Assembly (NCBI RefSeq): GCF_001864835.1
Contig: NZ_MJGI01000023.1
Span: 204,539-268,538, forward strand
Length of the DNA: 64,000 nucleotides
Source: Curtobacterium sp. MCBA15_001
GTDB taxonomy: Bacteria; Actinomycetota; Actinomycetes; Actinomycetales; Microbacteriaceae
Direction: 5' to 3'
The stretch's first letter is position 1. Every line of letters starts with the position of its first letter. The notes under the pieces are model-generated. The model saw only the letters and a list, made by a program, of their open reading frames with translations, was not told the DNA's origin and made no database searches. Shown here one piece after another: positions 27,647 to 35,376 of the stretch. A program made the translations under genes and the position numbers.

Positions 27647-28536
27647 GCGCCGCACCGGATCGCCGGGCCGTCGTTCTGGGTGAAGAGCGTGACCGGCCCG
27701 CTGCCGGCCACGGTCGTGGTCGGGTTGCCAGCGCTGTCCAGCACCTTCACGACGACGGTCTGCGTGCCGGTCGTGGCGGCGGGCGCCAGGTCGTTCGGCG
27801 CGAGGGTGATGAACCCCGAGTACATCTGCGCCCGCGAACCGACCATGGTGTCGCGCACGTAGGCGGCGTACCACGTGTCCATCGGCCGCGAGGAGGACGG
27901 CCACGTGACGTCGACGTAGTTCCCGCTGTGGTCGGTGCAGGTCAGTGCGGGCGCGGCGGCGGACGTCGCCGCGCCCGTGTTGAGGTAGAAGCCGCCTGTG
28001 ACCGCCGCCGACCGCCAGCTGCCCCAGCTCGTCGTCAGCGAGATCACGACGTTCGAGGTGCTCGACGCCGGCGCGGTCGACTGCAGGGTGCTCCGGGTGC
28101 ACCACACGGCGCTCGCTCCGGCCGCGAGCGACGAGGTCATGCTCGGCAGCGACGCCCAGGTACCGGTGACGGAACCCGTGCCGACCGCGGCGCCGTCCGT
28201 GCAGGCGTCGGTCGACGCGACCGGCCACGCGACGACGTCGACCGCCTGGGCCAGCGCCGTCGAGGCACCGGCGGGCGACGACACCGTGGTGCTCGTCGTC
28301 CCGGCGATGTTGCCCGCGTTCGTCAGGGTCACCGGCTTGGTCATCGACGGCACCGAGTCGGAGAACGTCACGGTCATGGCGTCCGTGCCGGCGATCCCGG
28401 CGGCCAGCTTGCCGATCGTGGTGCTCGAGGTCGCAGTGCCGCTCGTCGTCCACAGTGCCCAGGCCGCGCTCGATCCGCCGACGACGAACAGCGCGCTGAG
28501 CACGAGCGCGACGGCCACACGCATCCGGCGGGTCAC
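27643..28536 (-). CDS. SipW-dependent-type secreted protein
   Basis: Secreted protein of 297 residues beginning at GTG 28536 (MTRRMRVAVALVLSALFVVGG), with the alternate-type signal peptide marked by SSAAWALWTTSGTA, the same A-L-W-x pattern as the two genes upstream. The mature part is Ser/Thr/Ala-rich, beta-strand-like, with a TasA/CalY-like start (TIGKLAAGIAGTDAMTVTFSD). Its second half contains GNYVDVTWPSSSRPMDTWYAAYV and a terminal VTLFTQNDGPAIRC, resembling an Ig-like or fibronectin-like surface domain. Overlaps both neighbours by 4 bp. Likely a matrix or pilus-like component; the function is inferred from the peptidase partner. Confidence 0.82.
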   Translation of the reverse strand: MTRRMRVAVALVLSALFVVGGSSAAWALWTTSGTATSSTTIGKLAAGIAGTDAMTVTFSDSVPSMTKPVTLTNAGNIAGTTSTTVSSPAGASTALAQAVDVVAWPVASTDACTDGAAVGTGSVTGTWASLPSMTSSLAAGASAVWCTRSTLQSTAPASSTSNVVISLTTSWGSWRSAAVTGGFYLNTGAATSAAAPALTCTDHSGNYVDVTWPSSSRPMDTWYAAYVRDTMVGSRAQMYSGFITLAPNDLAPAATTGTQTVVVKVLDSAGNPTTTVAGSGPVTLFTQNDGPAIRCGA

Positions 28537-29138
28537 GGCGCGACCTGCGTCCCGGTCACGGTGAGGGTGAAGTCGGTGACGGCGCCGGAGACGCTCTGCG
28601 GCGCGTCGGAGGCGAGCACGACCTCCAGGCAGGCGGTCCCGGTCGCACCGACGGGGAGCGTGTAGTACCCGCTGCCGGTGTCGAACGACGCGAGCGGTCC
28701 GCTCGCACCGCCGAGGCCGGCACGGCAGGCGGACGCCGACGCCACGCTCGCCAGCTTGAGCGTCTGCGTGCCGAGCACGACCGCGTCGGTGGTGCCGGCG
28801 TAGGAGACCTTGGTCGCGGTCGTCATGACCCGGACGGACAGCGGGACCGTCCCGCTGTTCCGGACGGTGAAGGACCCGACGGTGCTCGATCCCGGTCCGA
28901 GCGCGGGGGAGTACATCGCCGACAGCGGGCTGACGGTGAGCGTGGCGGTGCCGGACTTCACGGTGGCGCCCTTCGTGCTGGCCGAGGCGTTCCAGAGGGC
29001 GTAGGTGCCGCCCGTGCCGAGCAGGGAGACCAGGACGGCGACGAGGAGGACGACGACGGCGGACCACAGCACCCGGGCGCGCAGGGCTCGGGAGCGGGGC
29101 GCGCGGTGGCGTGCCGTGGTGGTCGTGCTGCGGGTCAT
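28533..29138 (-). CDS. SipW-dependent-type secreted protein, TasA/CalY-like
   Basis: Protein of 201 residues with a long basic N-terminus (MTRSTTTTARHRAPRSRALRAR), one hydrophobic helix, and the alternate-type cleavage region GTYALWNASAS. The mature domain (ATVKSGTATLTVSPLSAMYSPALGPGSSTVGSFTVRNSGTVPLSVRV) is a beta-sandwich pattern like TasA/camelysin. Two Cys near residues 137 and 169 (SACRAG, TACLEV) could form a disulfide. The stop overlaps the next start (GTGA). The N-terminal stretch before the helix is longer than usual; a downstream start cannot be excluded. Confidence 0.83.
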   Translation of the reverse strand: MTRSTTTTARHRAPRSRALRARVLWSAVVVLLVAVLVSLLGTGGTYALWNASASTKGATVKSGTATLTVSPLSAMYSPALGPGSSTVGSFTVRNSGTVPLSVRVMTTATKVSYAGTTDAVVLGTQTLKLASVASASACRAGLGGASGPLASFDTGSGYYTLPVGATGTACLEVVLASDAPQSVSGAVTDFTLTVTGTQVAP

Positions 29139-29219
29139 CCTCGGTCACCCCCTGTGCTTCGTGGTCGACGGTGGTGGGGCCGGCGCGGTCGGCGGATCAG
29201 GGACCGACCGCGCCGGGGT

Positions 29220-29774
29220 CTAGGAGCCGATCGCGGTCTGCGTCAGCGTGAAGGCGAGCGCGCCGACGTTGACGCTGCCGTTCTGCCCGGTCGTCGCCGA
29301 CGACGGCAGCTCGATCGTGAAGAGCACCTTGACGGCGCTGGTCGCACTCGACGGCGAGACCACGAAGGTGTTCGCGTCCGCGGTGGACTGCACGACCGAG
29401 GCGCTCGTCGACGTCACGGACAGGGTCTTCGTCGTCGCTGCCAGCAGGCCGGCGTCGCCGGTGATGCTCTGGGTGGCGTAGGTCAGGTTCGCCTTGAGGT
29501 CCTGACCGGTCGCGCCGATGTTCAGGGTCTGCGTGAACTGGTACTTGTTGCCCGGCACCATCAGCACCGAGGCGGGGTCGATCGTGTTCGACCGACCGTT
29601 CGTGACGTCGGTCCAGACACCGTCGTTCGCGGCGCTCAGCGTCAGCGTGCCGGAGTTCACGGTGGTGGCGGCGGTGGAGGCGTTGGCGTTCCAGAGTGCG
29701 AAGGTCCCGGCGCCGCCCAGGAGCAGCGCGATGCCGGCGGCGCCGGCGATGGTGCCGGTGACGATCTTGTGCAT
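29220..29774 (-). CDS. Alternate-type signal peptide protein, TasA-like fibre subunit candidate
   Basis: Secreted protein of 184 residues. MHKIVTGTIAGAAGIALLLGGAGTFALWNANAST is the textbook alternate-type signal peptide, cleaved by SipW-class enzymes around the ALWN motif. The mature part is Thr/Ser/Asn-rich and beta-strand-like, with NSGTLTLSAANDGVWTDVTNG and repeated STATTVN-like stretches, compatible with a self-assembling matrix fibre of the TasA type. It is the first gene of the cluster, 81 bp ahead of the next. A possible promoter lies about 195-220 bp upstream. It is divergent from pnuC. Fibre formation is inference. Confidence 0.85.
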   Translation of the reverse strand: MHKIVTGTIAGAAGIALLLGGAGTFALWNANASTAATTVNSGTLTLSAANDGVWTDVTNGRSNTIDPASVLMVPGNKYQFTQTLNIGATGQDLKANLTYATQSITGDAGLLAATTKTLSVTSTSASVVQSTADANTFVVSPSSATSAVKVLFTIELPSSATTGQNGSVNVGALAFTLTQTAIGS

Positions 29775-30147
29775 GAGGTGTCCGTTTCCGCGCAGGGGGA
29801 TGCGCTTCGAGCCAGCGGCACGGTGGTTCGGGTCGAGGTGCCGGTGGGACGGTGTCTGTCGCCCCTGCGTGAACGCGGGGGCGCGGCTGACCGGTGCCGA
29901 GGAGGATCGCCGGGCTCCGGAGCTCGCAGGGAGGCGGCTCGGGCGGGCTGGATCGCTCCTGTCTTCGACCGTACCCGTCCCCCAAAGTGCTGACAACGAA
30001 GATGATGCAAATTCATGGACCCAGAACGGGGGTGATTTTCGTCCCCGAGAGTGTGGACATTGTTTGTACCCCGTTCCTCGGGTCCGTGCCGATGGAATGT
30101 CGGGCATGCTCGGACAGTTGCACGCAGCGGAACGAGGAGGGACCCAG
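29775..30147. promoter_or_regulatory. 373-bp divergent gap between TasA-like operon and pnuC
   Basis: No gene seen. On the minus strand TTGTCA (29996-29991) and TACGGT (29973-29968) are 17 bp apart and could be a promoter for the secreted-protein operon, leaving a leader near 190 nt. A small hairpin (CGGGG at 30027, CCCCG at 30043) lies in a less GC-rich patch towards pnuC. GAGGAGG precedes the pnuC start by 7 bases. No riboswitch class could be recognised. Confidence 0.4.
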
Positions 30148-30813
30148 ATGGGCATCGTGCGCTGGCTGTTCGACGCGCAGATCGTCATCGGTGACCAGAC
30201 GGTGCTCTGGCGCGAGGTGATCGGCAACGTCTTCGGGCTGCTCAGCGCGCTCGGGGGCATGCGCCGCAAGGTCTGGGCGTGGCCGGTCGGCATCGTCGGG
30301 AACGCCCTGCTCTTCACGGTCTTCATGGGTGCGCTCTTCGACACCCCGAACCCGGTGAACCTGCTCGGGCAGGCCGGGCGCCAGGTGATGTTCATCGTCG
30401 TCAGCGTCTACGGCTGGTACCGGTGGACGCACCGTCCCGCCGAGGCGACCACCGTGATCGACCCGCGCTGGGCCTCCTGGCGGACCCGCGGTCTGCTGGC
30501 CGTCGCACTCGTCGGTGGGACCGCGCTGCTGACGCCCCTGTTCCGGGCCCTCGGCTCCTACGAGCCCGTCTGGTCGGACGCCTGGATCTTCGTCGGCTCG
30601 CTGCTGGCGACCTACGGGATGGCGAAGGGCTGGGTGGAGTTCTGGCTCATCTGGGTCGCCGTCGACCTGGTCGGGGTGCCGCTGTTGTTCTCCGCCGGCT
30701 ACTACGCCTCCGGGTTGATGTACGTGGTCTACGGCGTCTTCACGCTGACGGGCTTCTTCGTGTGGATGCGCCAGCGGACCCGGCCGTCGGCGGCGCCCGT
30801 GACGGTCGGCTGA
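30148..30813 (+). CDS. pnuC: Nicotinamide riboside transporter PnuC
   Basis: Membrane carrier of 221 residues importing nicotinamide riboside for NAD synthesis by the salvage route. Seven hydrophobic segments; typical PnuC features are the early REVIGNVFGLLSALGGMRRKVWAWPVGIVGNALL, GQAGRQVMFIVVSVYGWYRW (with the W-x-x-W-type segment) and the late KGWVEFWLIWVAVDLVGVPLLFSAGYYASGLMYVVY. The ATG has an excellent ribosome site (GAGGAGG). Other NAD genes are not in the window. It is followed after 32 bp by an unrelated membrane protein on the same strand. Confidence 0.94.
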   Translation: MGIVRWLFDAQIVIGDQTVLWREVIGNVFGLLSALGGMRRKVWAWPVGIVGNALLFTVFMGALFDTPNPVNLLGQAGRQVMFIVVSVYGWYRWTHRPAEATTVIDPRWASWRTRGLLAVALVGGTALLTPLFRALGSYEPVWSDAWIFVGSLLATYGMAKGWVEFWLIWVAVDLVGVPLLFSAGYYASGLMYVVYGVFTLTGFFVWMRQRTRPSAAPVTVG

Positions 30814-30845
30814 CCCCGCGCCCCTGCCCGGAGCAGGATGGGCCG

Positions 30846-31532
30846 GTGAACGATGGCGTGTTGGTCACCGGGCTGCGGGAGTACCGCGCGCACCGGTCCG
30901 AGGTCCTCGACCCGACGCGCGTGCGTCGCCGTCGGGTCGTCAGCGGCGCTGCCGCCGCCCTCGCCGGGACGGTCCTGGTCGTGTCCCAGATGCTGTCCGG
31001 CTGGACGGGTGCTCCCGCCCTGGAGGCCGTGGTCGGTCTGGTCGCTTCGGCTGCGGCGGTCGGGTGCCTCGTCGCGGTCTTCTGCCGGACCGGTCGGACT
31101 GCCTCCGCGACGCGGAGTGCGCCGCTCCCCGGCGGCTGGCGGCGATCCGAGCGGATCGGCGCGCAGTTCTCGGCCCGCCCGCCCGAGCTCCTGCCCGAGG
31201 ACCGGGACGCGGTGCTCGCGCGCGCGGCCGAGGTGGTGGCGCCCGCGGTCGTGACGGTCGACCGGCTTCGCTGGATCCCCGCCATGTGGCTCGCCGCCTG
31301 GGTCGGTGGCATCGCCCTCGGGCTCGCCTCGCAGAGTGTCGTCGCACTCCTGCTGCCGCCGGTGTTCGCGCTGGTGCAGGGTGGCACCACCATCACAGCG
31401 GTCGTCTGGCTCGGCCGTGCGGAGCTGACGCGACGACGGGTCGTTGCGCTGCCGCCGATCGAGCCCGAGTCGCCGTTGCGCCCGCGCAACCCAGAGCCGC
31501 GCGGGTCGAAGGTCGTCCTGCCCGACGAGTGA
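30846..31532 (+). CDS. Uncharacterised four-helix membrane protein
   Basis: No family recognised. From GTG 30846 the 228-residue protein has two N-terminal hydrophobic helices (residues about 35-53 and 57-77), a hydrophilic stretch with QFSARPPELLPEDRDAVLARAAEVV, then two more helices (IPAMWLAAWVGGIALGLASQSVVALLLPPVFALV) and a basic, proline-rich tail. The start assignment is tentative, with no strong ribosome site. It may be co-transcribed with pnuC (32-bp gap). Its stop is followed by the GC-rich repeat block. Confidence 0.65.
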   Translation: MNDGVLVTGLREYRAHRSEVLDPTRVRRRRVVSGAAAALAGTVLVVSQMLSGWTGAPALEAVVGLVASAAAVGCLVAVFCRTGRTASATRSAPLPGGWRRSERIGAQFSARPPELLPEDRDAVLARAAEVVAPAVVTVDRLRWIPAMWLAAWVGGIALGLASQSVVALLLPPVFALVQGGTTITAVVWLGRAELTRRRVVALPPIEPESPLRPRNPEPRGSKVVLPDE

Positions 31533-32003
31533 GCCCGGCGTGGTGCTGGGGGTGGGGAACTGCGGCGGGGGCACTGCGGCTCCGCGACAGGGCCGATGTC
31601 GGACGACAGCGGTGGTGTCGCGCGGGCGGTGGCGCGGGCGGGGACTGCGGCGGGCGCGGCGGCGCTGCGGCGCTGCGGCGCTGCGGCTCCGGCGACACGG
31701 TCGATGTCGTGCGACAGCGGTGGTGTCGCGCGGGCCGTGGAGCGGGCGGCGATTGCGGCTCCGGCGACATGGTCGATGTCGGACGACGGCGGTCTTGTCG
31801 CGCGGGCGGTGGCGCGGGCACGCGCGGGCGCTGCGGGCGGGGGCGCGGGCACGCGCGGGCGCTGCGGGCGGGGGCGCTGCGGCTCCGGCGACACGGTCGA
31901 TGTCGTACGACAGCGGTGTTGTCGCGCGGACGGCAGCGCGAGCGGCCTGCCCGACGAGCGAGCGGACACGCCCCCCGCTCTGGGACACGACACCAGCGCG
32001 GGG
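31533..32003. repeat. GC-rich repeat block with four copies of a 41-bp palindromic element
   Basis: Copies start at 31585, 31693, 31765 and 31889. Each contains CGACA, then TGTCG, then CGACA (or CGACG), then TGTCG in fixed spacing, giving nested inverted repeats, and ends in TGTCGCGCG. Copies 2-4 are preceded by GCGGCTCCGG. A separate 31-bp unit is repeated in tandem at 31812 and 31843. Open frames across this block are low-complexity Arg/Ala/Gly strings and were not taken as genes. The block precedes a TetR-family gene. Confidence 0.8.
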
Positions 32004-32669
32004 ATGGGGTGGGATGTCCTCGTGGAGACTCGCACTGACGACACCATCGTCGAAGAACAGACGATCGCGGAGCGCCTGACCCGGGCTGCCATCCGCGCCT
32101 ACCGCATGTACGCGTTCACCGACGTCGACGCCGCCGTCGTGGCCGAGGTCGCCGGCGTGACCCTCGAGGACGTGCACCGGGCCTTCCCCTCGTGGGACGC
32201 GCTCCTCCTGGTGACCTACGACTACTGGGTCCAGCTGCGCGGTTCGACCCGCCGCCGCAAGGCCTCGTGCGCGATCGAGCACGTCCGCATGACCCTGGCC
32301 GAGGACGTCGCCGACCCGGGCCTCGTGCGGGTCCTCGCCGGTGTGATCAACATCGCCGGTGCCGAGACGAGCTTCGCCGAGCTGTTCCGCAAGCGCTACG
32401 AGGAGTACGCCACGGAGCTCGCCACCGCACTGCGTCGGGACTTCGACACCGGCGTCGAGCAGTCCGTCATCACGGCGGAGCGTGCGGCGACCCAGCTGCT
32501 CGCCCTGTACGAGGGCTTCCAGATCCAGCTGCTCGTCCGTCCCGGCGTGGACGTGCTGGCAGAGTGGGACGAAGCCGTGCGCGGTCTGCGGGAGGGCTGG
32601 CGGAAGCCGCGTCCGGTCCCGGCGTGGGACCTCGACTCCGTGCCGACCTCGCCGATCCTGCCGGTCTGA
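32004..32669 (+). CDS. TetR-family transcriptional regulator
   Basis: DNA-binding protein of about 221 residues. The N-terminal HTH reads IAERLTRAAIRAYRMYAFTDVDAAVVAEVAGVTLEDVHRAFPSWDALLLVTYDYW, the TetR_N pattern with the recognition helix LEDVHRAFPSW (usual form: xGTLYRHFPSK). The C-terminal ligand domain is helical and unassigned. The ATG at 32004 or the GTG at 32022 may be the start; the long open frame upstream runs through the repeat block and is rejected. No neighbour is an obvious target: the next gene has its own operator-like element. Confidence 0.83.
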   Translation: MGWDVLVETRTDDTIVEEQTIAERLTRAAIRAYRMYAFTDVDAAVVAEVAGVTLEDVHRAFPSWDALLLVTYDYWVQLRGSTRRRKASCAIEHVRMTLAEDVADPGLVRVLAGVINIAGAETSFAELFRKRYEEYATELATALRRDFDTGVEQSVITAERAATQLLALYEGFQIQLLVRPGVDVLAEWDEAVRGLREGWRKPRPVPAWDLDSVPTSPILPV

Positions 32670-32727
32670 CACGACCGGACCGGTCTGCCGCGACCGATCC
32701 GATCTGTCGTGGCGGTCCGCACGGAAA

Positions 32728-32760
32728 CCACTTGCCAAAGTGGAAACTTGTTGCCATGAT
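32728..32760 (+). promoter_or_regulatory. Promoter with overlapping inverted repeat before the small membrane protein gene
   Basis: CCACTTGCCAAAGTGG (32728-32743) has 6-bp arms around GCCA and overlaps a possible -35 (TTGCCA, 32733-32738); CATGAT at 32755-32760 lies 16 bp downstream as a possible -10. The position of an operator over the -35 fits autoregulation by the winged-helix protein encoded second in this unit. It also argues for ATG 32783 rather than 32757 as the start. Confidence 0.5.
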
Positions 32761-32782
32761 GGAGTCACCGAGAGGGGACACC

Positions 32783-33220
32783 ATGACCGACTCCACCACC
32801 GGCAGCATCGGCCCGACCGAGGCCCGCGCCCTGCTCGACCACGCCGAGCGCACCAGCCGCCGCGCACACGACGCGGTGCGCTGGCCCTACGTCACGTTCA
32901 TCACCGCGCTGGGGGTCGCGACCTCGCTCGGTACCCTCGGCATGGGGCTGACGACGGGGACGGCGTTCGCCGCCGTCTACGTCGGCACCCTCGCCGCGGT
33001 CTTCGCGCTCCTGCTCGGGTTCATGGTCGCGATCCGCGGCCGAGCGGCCTTCGCACGCAGCCGACGGTGGACCGCCTACATCGCTGCTTGGGCCGTGAGC
33101 TACTGCGCCGCGATCGCCGTGGTCGCCTGGGTGCACGGCTCGGTGGTGTGGTCGGCCACCACGTCCGGACTGGTCCTGCTGGTCGCACTGGCCTGCGCCG
33201 CGTGGGAGTCGCGCTCGTGA
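32783..33220 (+). CDS. Small four-helix membrane protein, partner of a winged-helix regulator
   Basis: Protein of 145 residues with a hydrophilic N-terminus (TEARALLDHAERTSRRAHDAVRW) and four hydrophobic helices: YVTFITALGVATSLGTLGMG, AVYVGTLAAVFALLLGFMVA, TAYIAAWAVSYCAAIAVVAWV and ATTSGLVLLVALACAAW. No specific family can be named. AGAGGGG precedes the ATG. The stop overlaps the GTG of the regulator gene (GTGA). Such pairs are frequent in actinobacteria, and the regulator is likely to control this gene. Confidence 0.78.
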   Translation: MTDSTTGSIGPTEARALLDHAERTSRRAHDAVRWPYVTFITALGVATSLGTLGMGLTTGTAFAAVYVGTLAAVFALLLGFMVAIRGRAAFARSRRWTAYIAAWAVSYCAAIAVVAWVHGSVVWSATTSGLVLLVALACAAWESRS

Positions 33221-33537
33221 GCGTCGAGCAGGGCACGCACCCGCGGCACCGGCTCGACGACCTGCTGCAGAACCCGGTCCGGTTCTCGGTGGTCGCGGCG
33301 CTCGACCGTGCTGGAACGCTGGGGTTCCGCGAGGTCCGCGACGCCGTGGAGGTCACCGACTCGGCACTGAGCAAGCAGGTCGCCGCGCTCGAGGGGGCAG
33401 GGTACGTGGACGTCGGCAAGGCCTTCGTCGGCAAGACACCGCGGACCTCGTTGACGTTGACGCGCGCGGGTCGCGCCGCCTGGCGCGACCACCTCGACGC
33501 GCTCCGCCAGATCGCGGGGAGCGACCAGGCGCCCTAG
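33217..33537 (+). CDS. Winged-helix transcriptional regulator (MarR/HTH_34-like)
   Basis: Protein of 106 residues, close to the size of the single-domain winged-helix group. From the GTG start: HPRHRLDDLLQNPVRFSVVAALDRAGTLGFREVRDAVEVTDSALSKQVAALEGAGYVDVGKAF, then a wing (GKTPRTSLTLTRAGRAAWRDHLDALRQI). The DSALSKQVAALEGAGYV helix is the recognition helix of the MarR-like HTH_34 family. Translationally coupled to the membrane protein gene. Convergent with the GH13 gene; a terminator lies between. Confidence 0.86.
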   Translation: MSVEQGTHPRHRLDDLLQNPVRFSVVAALDRAGTLGFREVRDAVEVTDSALSKQVAALEGAGYVDVGKAFVGKTPRTSLTLTRAGRAAWRDHLDALRQIAGSDQAP

Positions 33538-33551
33538 GCCGGTCCTGGGAC

Positions 33552-33649
33552 GGACAGGAGGCCCGGTGCCTGCCAGCACCGTCCTCCCTCGCAGGCTCGG
33601 TCGGCGCGCCCCGCGCAACGCTTCGCGTCGCCGCTGAGCGGGGCGCGCC
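33552..33649. terminator. Two hairpins between convergent genes
   Basis: GGCGCGCCCCGC (33603-33614) and GCGGGGCGCGCC (33638-33649) form a perfect 12-bp stem with a 23-base loop, suited to terminate from either side. A second, imperfect hairpin at about 33552-33588 starts with GGACAGGAGGCCCGGTGC and belongs to the same sequence family as those at 2801 and 54421. Confidence 0.7.
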
Positions 33650-33671
33650 CGTCCGTCTCCTGGTCGCGTCC

Positions 33672-35348
33672 CTACGCGCGCAACCAGACCGTCCCCACGC
33701 CCGTCAGGGCACCGTCTGCCACCGGTGCCGAGGCGAGCAGGAGCTCCCCAGCGGGGAGGTCGTAGGGCGTGTCGGTGAAGACCGTCACGCTCGTCCAGCC
33801 GTTCGGGCGACGGAAGGCCAGGACGTCCTCGCGTCCGGTCTCCAGCCACTCCAGGTGCTCGTCGGACTGCAGCTGACCGCGCAGGGCGAGCGCCCGGCGG
33901 TACAGGTTCAGCGTCGAGCCGGGGTCGGCGTCCTCGGCCTCGACGCTCGACTCGCCGAACCACGCCGGCTGCGGCAGGTGCGACCCGCCGGGACCGAAGC
34001 CGAACGACGAGCCCTCGCGCGTCCACGGCAGCGGCACGCGGCACCCGTCGCGCCCGATGTCGATGCCCGGGTTCCGGAAGAACGCCGGGTCTTGCCGGTC
34101 GGCATCGGGGATGTCGCCGACCTCGTGCAGGCCGAGCTCCTCGCCCTGGTACAGGTACGCCGAACCGGGGAGCGCGAGCTCGAGCAGCGTCGCGGCCCTT
34201 GCCCGGCGCAGGCCGAGCTCGCGGTCGAGGGCGTCCGGCGCGCCGCCGGCCAGCAGCCAGGCGCCGCCCTGCTTCTCGTCGGGGTCGCTCCGGTCGGGCA
34301 GGGCGTAGCGCGTGGCGTGCCGCACGACGTCGTGGTTCGAGAACACCCACGTCGTCGACGACCCGGACTGCTCGGCCAGACCGAGGTTGAACTCGATGAT
34401 GCTGCGGAAGGACCCGGCGTCGAAGTCGGCCTCCAGCAGGTCGAAGTTGAACGCCTGCCCGAGCCCCTCAGCGCTGGCGTAGCGCGCACGACGGTCAGCG
34501 GCGACCCAGGCCTCGGCGACCGCGGTGCGTGCAGGGGTGTACTCATCGAAGACCCGGCGCCACTCGGCGTAGATCTCGTGCACGTCGTCGCGGTCCCACA
34601 GCGGGTGCGACCCGTCCTTCGGCATCGCGGAGAGCTCCGCCCAGGTCGGCAGCACCGCGCCGAGGTCCTTCGACAGCCCGTGTGCGACGTCGATGCGGAA
34701 ACCGTCGACCCCGCGGTCGGACCAGAAGCGCAGCGTGTGCAGGAAGTCGTCACGGACCTCGCGGTTCGCCCAGTTCAGGTCGGGCTGCTCCTTCGCAAAG
34801 CTGTGCAGGTACCACTGGCCGTCGCCGACCGCGGTCCAGGCCGGTCCGCCGAAGATCGACACCCAGTCGGCGGGGGCGTCCTGGCCGTCGGGGCCGGTGC
34901 CGTCGCGGAACACGTAGCGGTCCCGGGCGGGGGAGCCCTTCGACGCAGCCAGGGCCTCGCGGAACCAGGCGTGCCGGTCGCTGGAGTGGTTCGGCACGAT
35001 GTCGACGATCACGCGGATGCCGGCACCGTGGAGCGCGGCGACCATCGTGTCGAAGTCGTCGAGCGTGCCGAGCTTCGGGTCGACGTCACGGTAGTCGTCG
35101 ACGTCGTAGCCGCCGTCGGCCAGTGCGGACGGGTAGAACGGGCTGAGCCACACCGCCTCGATGCCGAGCGAGGCCAGGTACGGGACCCGGTCGGTGATGC
35201 CGGCGAGGTCGCCGATGCCGTCGCCGTTCGCGTCGGCGAACGACCGGGGGTACACCTGGTAGACGCTCGCCTGGCGCCACCAGGTCTCGTCGGGCGTCGA
35301 GGCGGTCGGGGTGGCGGTGGTGGCGGGCGAGGTCATGGTGTCCGTCAT
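33672..35348 (-). CDS. GH13 alpha-glucosidase (oligo-1,6-glucosidase/alpha-glucosidase type)
   Basis: Cytoplasmic retaining glycosidase of 558 residues releasing glucose from imported alpha-glucosides. The (beta/alpha)8 barrel regions are all present: region I DIVPNHSSDRH, region II GVDGFRIDVAHGL with the nucleophile Asp, region III RTAVAEAWV with the acid/base Glu, region IV WVFSNHDVVRHATR with the third acid. VYQVYPRSFADANGDGIGDLAGI near the N-terminus has the QxDxxGDGxGD-type calcium-site pattern of the oligo-glucosidase group, as does KEQPDLNWANREV. No signal peptide. Last gene of a four-gene operon with a sugar importer, 28 bp after the permease. Confidence 0.93.
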   Translation of the reverse strand: MTDTMTSPATTATPTASTPDETWWRQASVYQVYPRSFADANGDGIGDLAGITDRVPYLASLGIEAVWLSPFYPSALADGGYDVDDYRDVDPKLGTLDDFDTMVAALHGAGIRVIVDIVPNHSSDRHAWFREALAASKGSPARDRYVFRDGTGPDGQDAPADWVSIFGGPAWTAVGDGQWYLHSFAKEQPDLNWANREVRDDFLHTLRFWSDRGVDGFRIDVAHGLSKDLGAVLPTWAELSAMPKDGSHPLWDRDDVHEIYAEWRRVFDEYTPARTAVAEAWVAADRRARYASAEGLGQAFNFDLLEADFDAGSFRSIIEFNLGLAEQSGSSTTWVFSNHDVVRHATRYALPDRSDPDEKQGGAWLLAGGAPDALDRELGLRRARAATLLELALPGSAYLYQGEELGLHEVGDIPDADRQDPAFFRNPGIDIGRDGCRVPLPWTREGSSFGFGPGGSHLPQPAWFGESSVEAEDADPGSTLNLYRRALALRGQLQSDEHLEWLETGREDVLAFRRPNGWTSVTVFTDTPYDLPAGELLLASAPVADGALTGVGTVWLRA

Positions 35349-35376
35349 CGGGAGTCCTTCCGTCGGTCGCGGCGCG

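Noticed and set aside
31585-31929. Possible CRISPR array from spaced repeats
   Set aside because: Repeats are degenerate, spacers vary from 31 to 83 bp and are themselves repetitive, and no cas gene is nearby.
31596-32003. Extension of the TetR gene frame upstream through the repeat block
   Set aside because: The translated extension is Ala/Arg/Gly low-complexity from repeated DNA; the TetR HTH begins just after ATG 32004.
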